46,523 nucleotides of DNA, taken from IMG/VR virus record IMGVR_UViG_3300020156_000041, positions 1-46,523 of that record. One strand, 5' to 3'. This document shows positions 6,694 through 13,430 of the stretch, in pieces. The position numbers and the translations under genes were made by a program. A model generated the notes under the pieces. It was not told where the DNA came from and did no database searches. It saw only the letters and a program-made list of their open reading frames with translations. Position 1 is the first letter of the stretch; every line of letters begins with the position of its first letter. The DNA is from a virus.

Positions 6694-7010
6694 TCTGCCC
6701 TCGATTTCTGATTTCTCATCATTCGTCGAGTGCGTTCCCGATGCACGACGCCGCAGATGCAGTTCCTGGTCACGCCGTATGCACGCGCGATCTCAAGGCG
6801 GCTGTACTGCTGCCGTATCAGGCGAAAGACCTCATCTGTGTCTTGCGGGCTCCACCCATCAGAGGACCGTGACCTAGGCGTCAGAGGGGGCAATTGCGGT
6901 CGATCCTGCCACCAGAGGCGTGGCTTCGGCGCAATCCTGCCTATGAGGCGCAGATACGACTGCATTTCAGGGTCATCGGCAGATCTGGGAGGGACACGAA
7001 TATCGAGCAT
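6690..7010 (-). CDS. GcrA-like regulator
   Basis: A 106-residue protein. The start at 7010 has GGAGG seven bases upstream; an ATG two codons earlier is too close to it. The C-terminal half (about residues 48-95) matches the GcrA pattern: W-S-P-Q-D followed by a helix, EIARAYGVTRN and a GVVHRE segment. GcrA is the alphaproteobacterial cell-cycle regulator that works with sigma70 at promoters containing methylated GANTC. A phage-encoded version could redirect host transcription. The N-terminal half is Pro-rich and unrecognised. It overlaps both neighbours. Confidence 0.7.
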   Translation of the reverse strand: MLDIRVPPRSADDPEMQSYLRLIGRIAPKPRLWWQDRPQLPPLTPRSRSSDGWSPQDTDEVFRLIRQQYSRLEIARAYGVTRNCICGVVHRERTRRMMRNQKSRAE

Positions 7011-7012
7011 CG

Positions 7013-7291
7013 TCATTCCTCCCTGACCCATGCTCGAGCAGCCGTGACCTTGACCGCGAAGTAGATGGCGATTGCCGCCGGCTTGACGCCTTCCTCGGCC
7101 ATGGCGCGGGCGCACATGACACGCAGGTCGGACATTTTGTGCCGGAGCTTGTCGCCGCGCAGATCAGCACCATCGACGCCATGGGGCGCCAGGAAGTGGT
7201 TGGCCACATCGGCCGGTGTTTTGCGCGTTGGAATGCGCACGCGGTCGAAGATCGGCGACGACAGGTTGGGAAAGCTGGCTGAGGTGATCAT
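7013..7291 (-). CDS. Small helix-turn-helix-like protein
   Basis: A 92-residue protein. The C-terminal 45 residues (MSDLRVMCARAMAEEGVKP, then AAIAIYF and TAARAW) look like a DnaA-domain-IV or similar helix-turn-helix. The N terminus contains FDRVRIPTRKTPADVANHF. No exact family can be named. Its start overlaps the upstream stop by four bases, and it lies directly before the GcrA-like gene. Confidence 0.65.
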   Translation of the reverse strand: MITSASFPNLSSPIFDRVRIPTRKTPADVANHFLAPHGVDGADLRGDKLRHKMSDLRVMCARAMAEEGVKPAAIAIYFAVKVTAARAWVREE

Positions 7292-7500
7292 GCCGATTGC
7301 TCCGTAAGCTGGAGCATGCTCAGCAGCTCGTCATAGGTCGGGAAAGGCAGGCCGGCAGCTGCCCGGCGCTCAATCTCGGCATGGATGGCGATGTCGGAAG
7401 GATCACGCTTGCGCCAGACGTCGGCCAGCGAGCGGGTGGTATTCCACACCTTGCCGGGTTTTGCTGCGCGCGGTGCGTCGGAGTTGATGGGGCGCTTCAT
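7288..7500 (-). CDS. Small hypothetical protein
   Basis: A 70-residue protein starting MKRPINSD, with a basic N terminus and a helical C-terminal part ending LLSMLQLTEQSA. The start overlaps the adenine methyltransferase stop by four bases (ATGA). No family recognised. Confidence 0.6.
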   Translation of the reverse strand: MKRPINSDAPRAAKPGKVWNTTRSLADVWRKRDPSDIAIHAEIERRAAAGLPFPTYDELLSMLQLTEQSA

Positions 7501-8183
7501 GCTGCGTCTCCTTCGAATAGTTCGTGCTGGCGGGCGTCTTTGCGGTCGAGCATGCGAAGGATGGTTTCGCCCTCGTGTTTCTTGTCCCAGACGAACCAGC
7601 CGTTGAGCATTGGGGGGGCGCCCTGCCCCGTGAAATCGATCTTCCAGCGCATCAGGTAGACGCGGGCCGGGGGATGCTCGGCCCAAAACGGCGCAAGCCC
7701 ACCAGCGCCAGGCCATGACCAGTTCATCAGCAAGGCCATGTATTCGACATCAAGGACGTCGAGAGCGTGCTTCAGCCAGCGGGCCTTGCCGTTGCCCCAG
7801 CCGCATTCACTGAAAGGCGGGTTGGTGACGATGGCCGGGAATGCAGGGTACCGAAAGGCGTAGAAATCTCGGACAACATCCGCCGATCCACCACGGTCCA
7901 CGAGATCGGATCCGTAGGCATCGAGGCCCATAGCCCGCATCTCGCGCAGCATTGCGCCGTCGCCGCAGCTGGGCTCCCAAATGCCATCGAACTGCCGAAG
8001 CCGATCTATCTCAGCATGAAGAAAGGCGCGCGTGGGCTCCGGCGGAGTCGGATAGAAATCATCCTTCTCGCGCTCGAGCCCCTCGTCGCTCTTTGTGAAT
8101 GATCCATCGAGCATCTGAACAGCAACCGGCTTGGATCTCTTGCCTGTGGCGCGGAACAGGCCGCGTGCCGAAGACGCCGTCAT
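7497..8183 (-). CDS. DNA N6-adenine methyltransferase
   Basis: A 228-residue protein. Motif I (WEPSCGDGAML, about residues 69-79) binds S-adenosylmethionine and motif IV VTNPPFS (about 119-125) is the NPPF catalytic motif of N6-adenine methyltransferases. FYPTPPEPT near residue 43 is common in phage members of this group. It sits next to the cytosine methyltransferase, so both probably protect phage DNA from host restriction. The order of motifs differs from CcrM, so GANTC specificity should not be assumed. A second possible start lies at the internal MLDGS. Confidence 0.85.
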   Translation of the reverse strand: MTASSARGLFRATGKRSKPVAVQMLDGSFTKSDEGLEREKDDFYPTPPEPTRAFLHAEIDRLRQFDGIWEPSCGDGAMLREMRAMGLDAYGSDLVDRGGSADVVRDFYAFRYPAFPAIVTNPPFSECGWGNGKARWLKHALDVLDVEYMALLMNWSWPGAGGLAPFWAEHPPARVYLMRWKIDFTGQGAPPMLNGWFVWDKKHEGETILRMLDRKDARQHELFEGDAA

Positions 8184-10210
8184 TCCGCCGCCTCCTTGGC
8201 GGCAACCGCCAGATCAGCGCAGTTGGCTGCCACCAGCGCCGCCGCGATGGGCGGGCACACGCTGTTGCCGCACATGCGCACCTGGGCCGTGCGCGTCAGC
8301 GAGCGAGTTTCACCGCCATCGAAGACGCCGGTTTCGATCTTGTAGTCGGCGGGGAAGCCCTGGGCCTTGAACAACTCGCGCGGCGTGAGCATCCGCATGC
8401 CGATATCGACGATCTCGTAGTCGACACCCTCGACGGTGACGATGCCGAAGCGGTCGCGCGTTGTGACGGTCGACAGCGGCTCTTCGAGACGAGGATCCTG
8501 GTCGACGCCGTAGTATTTCATCAGGAAGGCGCGGACTTCGGCCTGGTGGGTGCCGTCGGCGGTTACGGTCGGGTTCGGCTCCTCGACGCTGGTCATGCGC
8601 CGGTCGCTGCCCTTCATGTTCATCAGGCCGGCAGAGACGACGGTTTGTTGGCTGCCAGTAGCAGTCACGGCCGAGATCGGCTCTTCAGCATGGTGTCCGG
8701 CATGGATGCCACCGCCGGGCATTGTATTGTGCTGGGCGAGGAAGGCAGCAACGACGGCCGACTTACCGCCACCGCCCGCTGTTGCCGTTCCTGTCGGCTC
8801 GTCAGCGGCATGGCCGACGCTCGCGCCGAACTGGCGCTGCATGTGGACAGCAACAGCAGCGTGCTTGGCGCCACCGGCGACAACGGTTCCCAGAGGGGCG
8901 TCGACGTTGAGCGCGCGAGGCTCCTGCCCTTCACGCTCTCCATAGCCGGTTTGCACCATCGTCGCGGCGATGACCTGGTTTTGATCCTTGGGCGATGCCG
9001 TAATGGTGTGGACTGGCTCATCGGCAGGCCGAACTGAGCCGCCTTGCTGTGCCGCCGAAAGCACCGGTGCGACGATAGACAGGCCAGCGCCGCCGGCAGT
9101 GACCGTATGAGTGGGCTTGTCGGCCTCGTTGTACGGCTTCCCGGCATTGCGCATGGTCATCAGGTGCGGCGTGACCAGCACTGTGTCAGCCTTCGTTGTC
9201 GAGGTTGCTGTCGGCTCATCGGCGGAGCGCGGACGGCTCTGGCCAGCCCTGCCACCGACACCGGCGAGGATGGGAGCAACGATTGCCTTTTCGCCGCGAT
9301 GCGCGCCAGTAATAGTCTGAAATGGCGCATCAGCATCTTCAAGACGCACGCCGTGCGTTAGGTTGACAATGAAGGGCCTGGCGGCATCTAGAACGTACCG
9401 TTTCACACCCTTGGCAATGCGAGCCATCGTATTCTCCGCCAGCGGGCGCACGGCGCGGATGCCGAGCTTGGCCATGATCTCTTCGCTGGTGTCGAAGATC
9501 GACGGGCAGGGGATCGACCAATCGATCACATGGCTGGCAGCAGTGCGGTACGGCAGGCGACCCGAACCATGCGTTGGCACTGGCCAGACGATCGGCTTAC
9601 CGTCACAGCGGGCGATCAGGAAAAGGCGTTTGCGTGTCGTAGGGGCGCCATAGTCGCAGGCTCGCAGTTCCTTCCACTCGACCTTGTAGCCGTGTTTCTT
9701 GAGCGCGCCGATCCATTCCTTGAAGGTTTCGCCCTTCCGGTCAGGGCAAGGAAAAATGCCCTTGGCCGTCTCGACGAGTGGCCCCCATGTCTGGAACTCC
9801 TCGACGTTCTCCAGGATGATGACGCGCGGCTTCACGCGCTCGGCCCACAGTACGACCGTCCAAGCCAGATCGCGGATCTCGCGTTTGACCGGCTTGCCGC
9901 CCTTGGCCTTGGAGAAGTGCTTGCAGTCCGGCGATGCCCAGAGCAGGCCAACCTTGCGCCGGCCAACCACATCCATCGGGTCGACCTTATAGATGTTCTT
10001 GCTGAGGTGGATCGTCTCAGGGTGATTGGCAGCGTGGAGCGCCAAGGCCTCGGGATCGTGGTTGATGGCATAGTCGGGCGAGCGGCCAAGAGCCATCTCG
10101 ATGCCGGTCGATGCACCGCCGCCGCCGGCAAAGCTGTCGATGATCAGCTCGCCATCATCGGGCCGGGCTTGGTCGAGCATCCAGAAGCTGGGGGGGAGGG
10201 TTGCGTTCAT
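8180..10210 (-). CDS. C5-cytosine DNA methyltransferase with repeat-rich middle
   Basis: A 676-residue protein. Motif I is DSFAGGGGASTG (25-36), motif IV SPDCKHFS with catalytic Cys96, motif VI ENV (134-136), motif VIII APTTRKR (189-195), and motifs IX/X LTPRELFKAQGFP (608-620) and CGNSVCPP (647-654). It transfers a methyl group to C5 of cytosine. Between motifs VIII and IX, where the target-recognition domain belongs, residues about 292-592 hold nine imperfect repeats of 32-40 residues built on [AVL][DE][EAK]P-x-x-T-[VIA]-T-A. A typical enzyme of this family is 330-430 residues, so the repeats explain the extra length. It overlaps both neighbours by four bases. Confidence 0.92.
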   Translation of the reverse strand: MNATLPPSFWMLDQARPDDGELIIDSFAGGGGASTGIEMALGRSPDYAINHDPEALALHAANHPETIHLSKNIYKVDPMDVVGRRKVGLLWASPDCKHFSKAKGGKPVKREIRDLAWTVVLWAERVKPRVIILENVEEFQTWGPLVETAKGIFPCPDRKGETFKEWIGALKKHGYKVEWKELRACDYGAPTTRKRLFLIARCDGKPIVWPVPTHGSGRLPYRTAASHVIDWSIPCPSIFDTSEEIMAKLGIRAVRPLAENTMARIAKGVKRYVLDAARPFIVNLTHGVRLEDADAPFQTITGAHRGEKAIVAPILAGVGGRAGQSRPRSADEPTATSTTKADTVLVTPHLMTMRNAGKPYNEADKPTHTVTAGGAGLSIVAPVLSAAQQGGSVRPADEPVHTITASPKDQNQVIAATMVQTGYGEREGQEPRALNVDAPLGTVVAGGAKHAAVAVHMQRQFGASVGHAADEPTGTATAGGGGKSAVVAAFLAQHNTMPGGGIHAGHHAEEPISAVTATGSQQTVVSAGLMNMKGSDRRMTSVEEPNPTVTADGTHQAEVRAFLMKYYGVDQDPRLEEPLSTVTTRDRFGIVTVEGVDYEIVDIGMRMLTPRELFKAQGFPADYKIETGVFDGGETRSLTRTAQVRMCGNSVCPPIAAALVAANCADLAVAAKEAAE

Positions 10211-10437
10211 GCCCCTGCCCTCCCCTTCTTCGCCGCCAGCCGCAGCTTTGCCTTCTGCGAAAGGGCGCGTTTGGGTGGCACATATCGGGTTGCAGCAGCC
10301 CCAGCCTTGGCAGCCTCGCGGCGCTGATGCTCGGTCTTGATGCCGCCGGCCTTCAGTTCCGCCTTGAGCTTGTCGTGCAGCTGCTCGTTGGCCTTGAGAT
10401 AGTCCTTTGAGCTCTTGCTTGGTTCTGTGAATGGCAT
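10207..10437 (-). CDS. Basic helical hypothetical protein
   Basis: A 76-residue protein starting MPFTEPSK, with GGGG about seven bases before the ATG. It is rich in Lys, Ala and Arg (KAKLRLAAKKGRAG near the end) and predicted helical, so it may bind nucleic acid. A GTG four codons earlier is an alternative start. It overlaps the methyltransferase start. Confidence 0.65.
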   Translation of the reverse strand: MPFTEPSKSSKDYLKANEQLHDKLKAELKAGGIKTEHQRREAAKAGAAATRYVPPKRALSQKAKLRLAAKKGRAGA

Positions 10438-10480
10438 AGCAATCCCCACTGCTGCCTCGGGTTGATCGGTCTGGCTGTGT

Positions 10481-10879
10481 TCAGCCGGTTATTTTGGATC
10501 TCGAAAGCGCCGCTCTTTGCGCCGCCACTTTCGAAGCCAGTGCAGCAGCCGCAGCCACCAAATCTTCATCATGAGCATCGCCGCTCACCGCCTCCTCGAT
10601 CGTCATTTCGTGCTGAAGGTTCGCGATCATCGACGCGCACACGTCCAGATATGCAGTCTTGATCCGGGCAAAGAGAGACACGTCGCAGGTCTTGGCCTTG
10701 CGCTTGTAGAGGTGCGTCAATTGCCAGAACCCAAGCCCGTAATTGTTCGCCAGCGCATGCAGCGCCGTCTCTTTGTTGCCGGTTCGGATTTCTTCCAGCG
10801 CCACCATCTGACGCACGTATGAACTTGCTGTTTGGGCACTCACAGGGGGCACCTCATTATCGGTTTTTGGTAACGCCAT
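10481..10879 (-). CDS. Conserved phage protein, probable DNA-binding
   Basis: A 132-residue helical protein. Residues about 28-75 (ALHALANNYGLGFWQLTHLY, then KAKTCDVSLFARIKTAYLD) form a pattern I have seen as a conserved hypothetical in rhizobial phages, with a likely helix-turn-helix. GGAG lies ten bases before the ATG. The C terminus is an Ala-rich helix. No function is known. Confidence 0.7.
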   Translation of the reverse strand: MALPKTDNEVPPVSAQTASSYVRQMVALEEIRTGNKETALHALANNYGLGFWQLTHLYKRKAKTCDVSLFARIKTAYLDVCASMIANLQHEMTIEEAVSGDAHDEDLVAAAAALASKVAAQRAALSRSKITG

Positions 10880-10941
10880 GCTCGATTACTCCGTCCATAA
10901 GGTTGAGGACGGCGCGGGAGCGCGTTACGGGAGTTTTGGAA

Positions 10942-11268
10942 ATGGCTTTCAGATCGCTGGATCAGATCCTGGCCGACGCGATAAGCGATCTTGGAATTGA
11001 CTTGGAAAAAATGGGCCAGCCGAAGCCGGCCCGAGTATGGGAGGGAGACGTAAAACATTCTCGGTTGGCATTGGTCGTGCGCAACGAGAATGACGCCGGC
11101 ACAATTGCCGACGCCCTGCACAGCGGCAGGTGTCCACGCGCCACAGGGACGCGCAGGCATTTGACGCTGGTATGGGACCGCGATGCTCATGATGCGAGCA
11201 CCAGCAAGAATGCAAAGGCAAAGGCGACGATCACACCGCCGCCAAGCGCCGCAAACAAGATTGTGTAG
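10942..11268 (+). CDS. Plus-strand hypothetical protein inside the leftward operon
   Basis: A 108-residue reading on the strand opposite to all its neighbours. GGGAG lies eight bases before the ATG. First codon positions are purine-rich (about 70 percent by hand count) and third positions are G+C-rich (about 66 percent), both typical of coding; the opposite strand does not show this. The protein has a helical acidic start (LDQILADAISDLGIDLEK) and balanced charge. It fills a stretch where the leftward operon otherwise has no convincing gene. Function unknown. It may act as an antisense transcript as well. Confidence 0.5.
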   Translation: MAFRSLDQILADAISDLGIDLEKMGQPKPARVWEGDVKHSRLALVVRNENDAGTIADALHSGRCPRATGTRRHLTLVWDRDAHDASTSKNAKAKATITPPPSAANKIV

Positions 11269-11285
11269 ATGCCATCGGGGATCAT
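11187..11285 (-). CDS. 32-residue single-helix membrane peptide
   Basis: MIPDGIYT followed by an unbroken hydrophobic stretch of about 24 residues to the end. The ATG overlaps the upstream TGA (ATGA). It resembles other tiny membrane peptides in this genome (12236, 14930, 20046). It overlaps the 3' end of the plus-strand reading at 10942-11268. Function unknown. Confidence 0.5.
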   Translation of the reverse strand: MIPDGIYTILFAALGGGVIVAFAFAFLLVLAS

Positions 11286-12046
11286 GCTGCACCGGCTTTG
11301 GCCTCAGCGGCCTTCTTGCACGCATAGCAATGATTGCGGCCGCCGCTGCTCTTGCAGGCCGATGGCTCTTGGCAGTTCGGGCGAAGGCGGAGAATGCCTT
11401 GTTCGCGGGAAAGGACGACGGAATGGGGTTGCCGGTCTGCGATGCACTCCGCACCGGCAAGAGAGTTGGCGGCCTCGACAGCCGGGAGGTTAACGGCAAT
11501 GTCGGTCTGCATCTGCTCTGGCAGCGTTACAGCGCTGTGCTCCAGAGGTTCGAGATGGGTGGGGAGGTCGGCCAACACCGCCTCCCCTGCGGAGGCCCTT
11601 GCGGGTTCCGCGCGCGTTACAGCCGTTCCCGGCTGATTGGTTGCGGGCGCTGCGTTGAGGTTTGGGAGGGGCCCGGATGCAGCGCCCGCGCCGTCGCTGG
11701 AGGTGGCGGCGGGTTCGGTTTCGCCGGTTTCGGCGGGAAATTCTTCAATGTTTTCTACGCGCGTGGCGCGCGGCGCACGAGAGGCCGTGATTTCTAGGAA
11801 GATTTCATCGGCAATAGCGTCCCGATGCTCGACCTCGTCGGAGCCCTTCTTGCCAACAGCGACCTTGCGCCGATAGGCGATCTTGAACGCCTCGACCTCG
11901 GCCTTGATGTTGTCTTTGTCCATACCCATCTCGTCGAGCTGCTGGCGATAGGCTTGCGTGGCCTCGCGCTTGGCGGTCTGGGCAGCCTCAATTATCGCGT
12001 CTTGGTGCTCGTAGGTTTCAGCGAGGGAGCGGCGGGTAATGGCCAT
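11282..12046 (-). CDS. Hypothetical protein with helical N terminus and Cys-rich tail
   Basis: A 254-residue protein. Residues 1-90 are strongly helical and charged (KREATQAYRQQLDEMGMDKD, then IKAEVEAFKIAYRRK) and look like a nucleoid- or DNA-associated coiled segment. The middle (about 110-215) is low-complexity, rich in Ala, Pro and Glu. The tail has four Cys (RPNCQEPSACK and NHCYACK), a possible zinc site. The start follows the upstream stop directly, with GGGGAGGG as ribosome site. No family can be named with confidence. Confidence 0.7.
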   Translation of the reverse strand: MAITRRSLAETYEHQDAIIEAAQTAKREATQAYRQQLDEMGMDKDNIKAEVEAFKIAYRRKVAVGKKGSDEVEHRDAIADEIFLEITASRAPRATRVENIEEFPAETGETEPAATSSDGAGAASGPLPNLNAAPATNQPGTAVTRAEPARASAGEAVLADLPTHLEPLEHSAVTLPEQMQTDIAVNLPAVEAANSLAGAECIADRQPHSVVLSREQGILRLRPNCQEPSACKSSGGRNHCYACKKAAEAKAGAA

Positions 12047-12235
12047 TCAACCCTCCCCGCAGATGGAAGAGGCGCGGATATGATCGACCATCGACTGAAG
12101 CTCATCGCGAGCCTCAACCAGCAAGGCGATATCCTTCTTCCGCCAGAAAAATCCATTCCCGCGCAGGAACCCGATCCGAAACGACAGGCGATAAATCAGG
12201 CCATCGATGTGATCGATGTTGTAGGGCTTCACCAT
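12047..12235 (-). CDS. Small hypothetical protein
   Basis: A 62-residue protein starting MVKPYNIDHIDG, with basic and aromatic residues in the middle (LSFRIGFLRGNGFFWRKK) and an acidic helix at the end. No family recognised. It lies between a membrane peptide and the 254-residue gene in the leftward early operon. Confidence 0.6.
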   Translation of the reverse strand: MVKPYNIDHIDGLIYRLSFRIGFLRGNGFFWRKKDIALLVEARDELQSMVDHIRASSICGEG

Positions 12236-12334
12236 CTACGCCCCCACCGGAAAGTTAGTGGCCAGCCACAGCAGCGCAGCGAAAGAGCACAGGGCTATTG
12301 CAGCCCAGGCAGAGAGGGTGGCGAGGCGGGTCAT
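12236..12334 (-). CDS. 32-residue single-helix membrane peptide
   Basis: MTRLATLSAW followed by a hydrophobic helix ending NFPVGA. The ATG overlaps the TGA of the Cro-like gene (ATGA), and the stop abuts the next ATG. It is the second gene of the leftward early operon. Function unknown; a membrane-signalling or exclusion role would be a guess. Confidence 0.65.
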   Translation of the reverse strand: MTRLATLSAWAAIALCSFAALLWLATNFPVGA

Positions 12335-12585
12335 GCCACTTGCTCCTGCTTGGACGCGCCCCTACGCTGGCGCTCCAGCTTCATCGCGTGCAGGTCGGAG
12401 TGCGTCAGTTTGACGCCCTTTCGCTTGGCCGCTTCGATGAAACCGTCCCAGTGCGCAACGCCTATGGACCCGCGCCTGCGGATCATCTGCGCAGAAACGT
12501 ATGGGATGCTAAGCACTTCGCTCAGTTCTGTTGGGCTGTCCCAAAGCGCGAGCAGTTCTTCAAAGGTGGTTGGTTTGGTAAGCAT
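12331..12585 (-). CDS. Cro-like DNA-binding protein, leaderless
   Basis: An 84-residue protein. Residues about 13-50 read as a helix-turn-helix (SPTELSEVLSIPYVSAQMIR, then RRGSIGVAHW), and it is divergent from the repressor, the position of Cro. The start ATG at 12585 is exactly six bases after the TATTGT -10 box (12592-12597), so the transcript should begin at the ATG and be leaderless. It heads the leftward early operon and should compete with CI for the operators at 12593-12634. Confidence 0.75.
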   Translation of the reverse strand: MLTKPTTFEELLALWDSPTELSEVLSIPYVSAQMIRRRGSIGVAHWDGFIEAAKRKGVKLTHSDLHAMKLERQRRGASKQEQVA

Positions 12586-12591
12586 TCGCCA

Positions 12592-12619
12592 ACAATACAC
12601 GAAGCATCACGCTGCGCAA
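12592..12619 (-). promoter_or_regulatory. Early leftward promoter
   Basis: On the minus strand, TTGCGC (12614-12619) and TATTGT (12592-12597) with 16 bases between them. Both boxes overlap the two operators. The spacing and the -10 box are the same as in the rightward promoter at 13363-13390. Confidence 0.65.
12593..12610. promoter_or_regulatory. CI/Cro operator, left site 1
   Basis: CAATAC-ACGAA-GCATCAC, a partial palindrome. It covers the -10 box of the leftward promoter. Together with 12617-12634, 13348-13365 and 13372-13389 it defines the consensus CAATAC-N5-G(T/C)ATC(A/G)C. Confidence 0.7.
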
Positions 12620-12634
12620 TACCCGTTGTATCAC
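12617..12634. promoter_or_regulatory. CI/Cro operator, left site 2
   Basis: CAATAC-CCGTT-GTATCAC. It starts 24 bases after the first site, and covers the -35 box of the leftward promoter and the region upstream of the cI -10 box. A weaker third match (minus-strand CAATAA) lies at about 12632-12649. Confidence 0.7.
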
Positions 12635-12644
12635 AAATGCTGAT

Positions 12645-12650
12645 TATTGT
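12645..12650 (+). promoter_or_regulatory. cI promoter -10 box, leaderless start
   Basis: TATTGT lies six bases before the cI ATG, the same spacing as in the divergent gene. The -35 region is poor (around 12622-12631), as expected for a promoter that needs activation by repressor bound at 12617-12634. Confidence 0.5.
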
Positions 12651-12656
12651 TGCGCC

Positions 12657-13331
12657 ATGAATCGTACACCCGGCGAACGGTTAATTGAGCTACGTGAAAA
12701 GCGCTTCCGCACTGCGCGGGAGGCGGCGCGTGCTTATGGGTGGAACGAGGTCACATATAGAAGCCATGAAAACGGCACCCGCAACATACCATACGAGGTA
12801 GCCAAGCGGTACGCCTCGGCCTTCGGCTCTACCCCACAATATATTCTAGGCGAAGGCAACGGGAACGGGGGCGGAAACGGCGCCCTCACACCAATAGTTA
12901 ACCATATCGCGACTGTTCGCGTCCTCGGTACTGTCGCAGCGGGAACCTTCCGTTACGATGAGTTTGGGGAGTCGGATACTATGGAAGTGCCAGTAATACC
13001 GCACAAAGGCATTCCTGCTTCGGCGCAGTATGCTGTGCTTGTAGACGGACCAAGCGTTAACCTGCGCATACCTGACGGCATGTACGCTATATGCGCCCTG
13101 TTCGATCACTACCCAGGCGGCCCGCAGCACGGCAACCTGGTGCATGTGGTGCGGGAAACGGCTGGGCTATACGAGCACACCATCAAAGAGCTGCGCTTCA
13201 CCAGCGACGGGCGCGCCCTTTTCCCCACCTCTGACGATCCCCGCTTTCAGGAAGTGGTCAAACTGAGCAACGGGGCCGACTCGCTTGTACGCATTCACGG
13301 CGTCGTTATCGGGCAATACAAGCCCATGTGA
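12657..13331 (+). CDS. CI-like repressor with S24/LexA autoprotease domain
   Basis: A 224-residue repressor. Residues about 5-60 form an XRE-type helix-turn-helix (AREAARAYGWNEVTYRSHEN). A Gly/Asn-rich linker (65-77) leads to an S24 peptidase domain: Ala95-Gly96 is the expected cleavage site, Ser133 in DGPSVN the likely nucleophile, and Lys177 in TIKEL the general base. Domain order and length match LexA and lambda CI, so RecA-stimulated self-cleavage and SOS induction are expected. The usual GDSM around the Ser is GPSV here. No ribosome site precedes the ATG, so leaderless translation is likely. Confidence 0.9.
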   Translation: MNRTPGERLIELREKRFRTAREAARAYGWNEVTYRSHENGTRNIPYEVAKRYASAFGSTPQYILGEGNGNGGGNGALTPIVNHIATVRVLGTVAAGTFRYDEFGESDTMEVPVIPHKGIPASAQYAVLVDGPSVNLRIPDGMYAICALFDHYPGGPQHGNLVHVVRETAGLYEHTIKELRFTSDGRALFPTSDDPRFQEVVKLSNGADSLVRIHGVVIGQYKPM

Positions 13332-13339
13332 TTTTTTTT
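13311..13339 (+). terminator. Weak terminator after cI
   Basis: GGGC and GCCC around a short loop at 13311-13324, then eight T from 13332. The stem is only 4 bp and overlaps the end of the gene. It would separate cI from the operon at 13431. Confidence 0.35.
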
Positions 13340-13347
13340 GTCACATC

Positions 13348-13365
13348 GCGATACAAACGGTATTG
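13348..13365. promoter_or_regulatory. CI/Cro operator, right site 1
   Basis: GCGATAC-AAACG-GTATTG, the reverse complement of the consensus CAATAC-N5-GTATCGC. It overlaps the start of the rightward -35 box. Confidence 0.7.
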
Positions 13366-13390
13366 CTATCCGTGATGCATCGTGTATTGT
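13363..13390 (+). promoter_or_regulatory. Early rightward promoter
   Basis: TTGCTA (13363-13368) and TATTGT (13385-13390) separated by 16 bases, the same geometry as the leftward promoter. Transcription from here should cover the genes from 13431 onward to the integrase. A 40-base leader with GGAGACGAGAG precedes the first ATG. Confidence 0.65.
13372..13389. promoter_or_regulatory. CI/Cro operator, right site 2
   Basis: GTGATGC-ATCGT-GTATTG. It starts 24 bases after the previous site, the same spacing as the left pair, and is nearly identical to left site 1 in reverse orientation. It covers the -10 box. Confidence 0.7.
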
Positions 13391-13430
13391 ACCTCCATCA
13401 ACAGCGACACCCGCTTGATGGAGACGAGAG

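Noticed and set aside
8099-9037. A 312-residue plus-strand open frame
   Set aside because: It is the antisense of the repeat region of the cytosine methyltransferase; the repeats keep the opposite frame open. No ribosome site, and the protein is low-complexity and basic.
6085-10210. Complete restriction-modification system in the early operon
   Set aside because: Two methyltransferases and a DUF559-type nuclease are present, but the nuclease family is Vsr-like and separated by regulator genes; protection of phage DNA is a simpler reading.
10840-11190. A minus-strand frame starting at an ATGA overlap with the membrane peptide
   Set aside because: Purines at first codon positions are only about 45 percent and the product is Cys/Gln/Arg-rich; the plus-strand reading at 10942-11268 has better coding statistics. 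Kept as an alternative.
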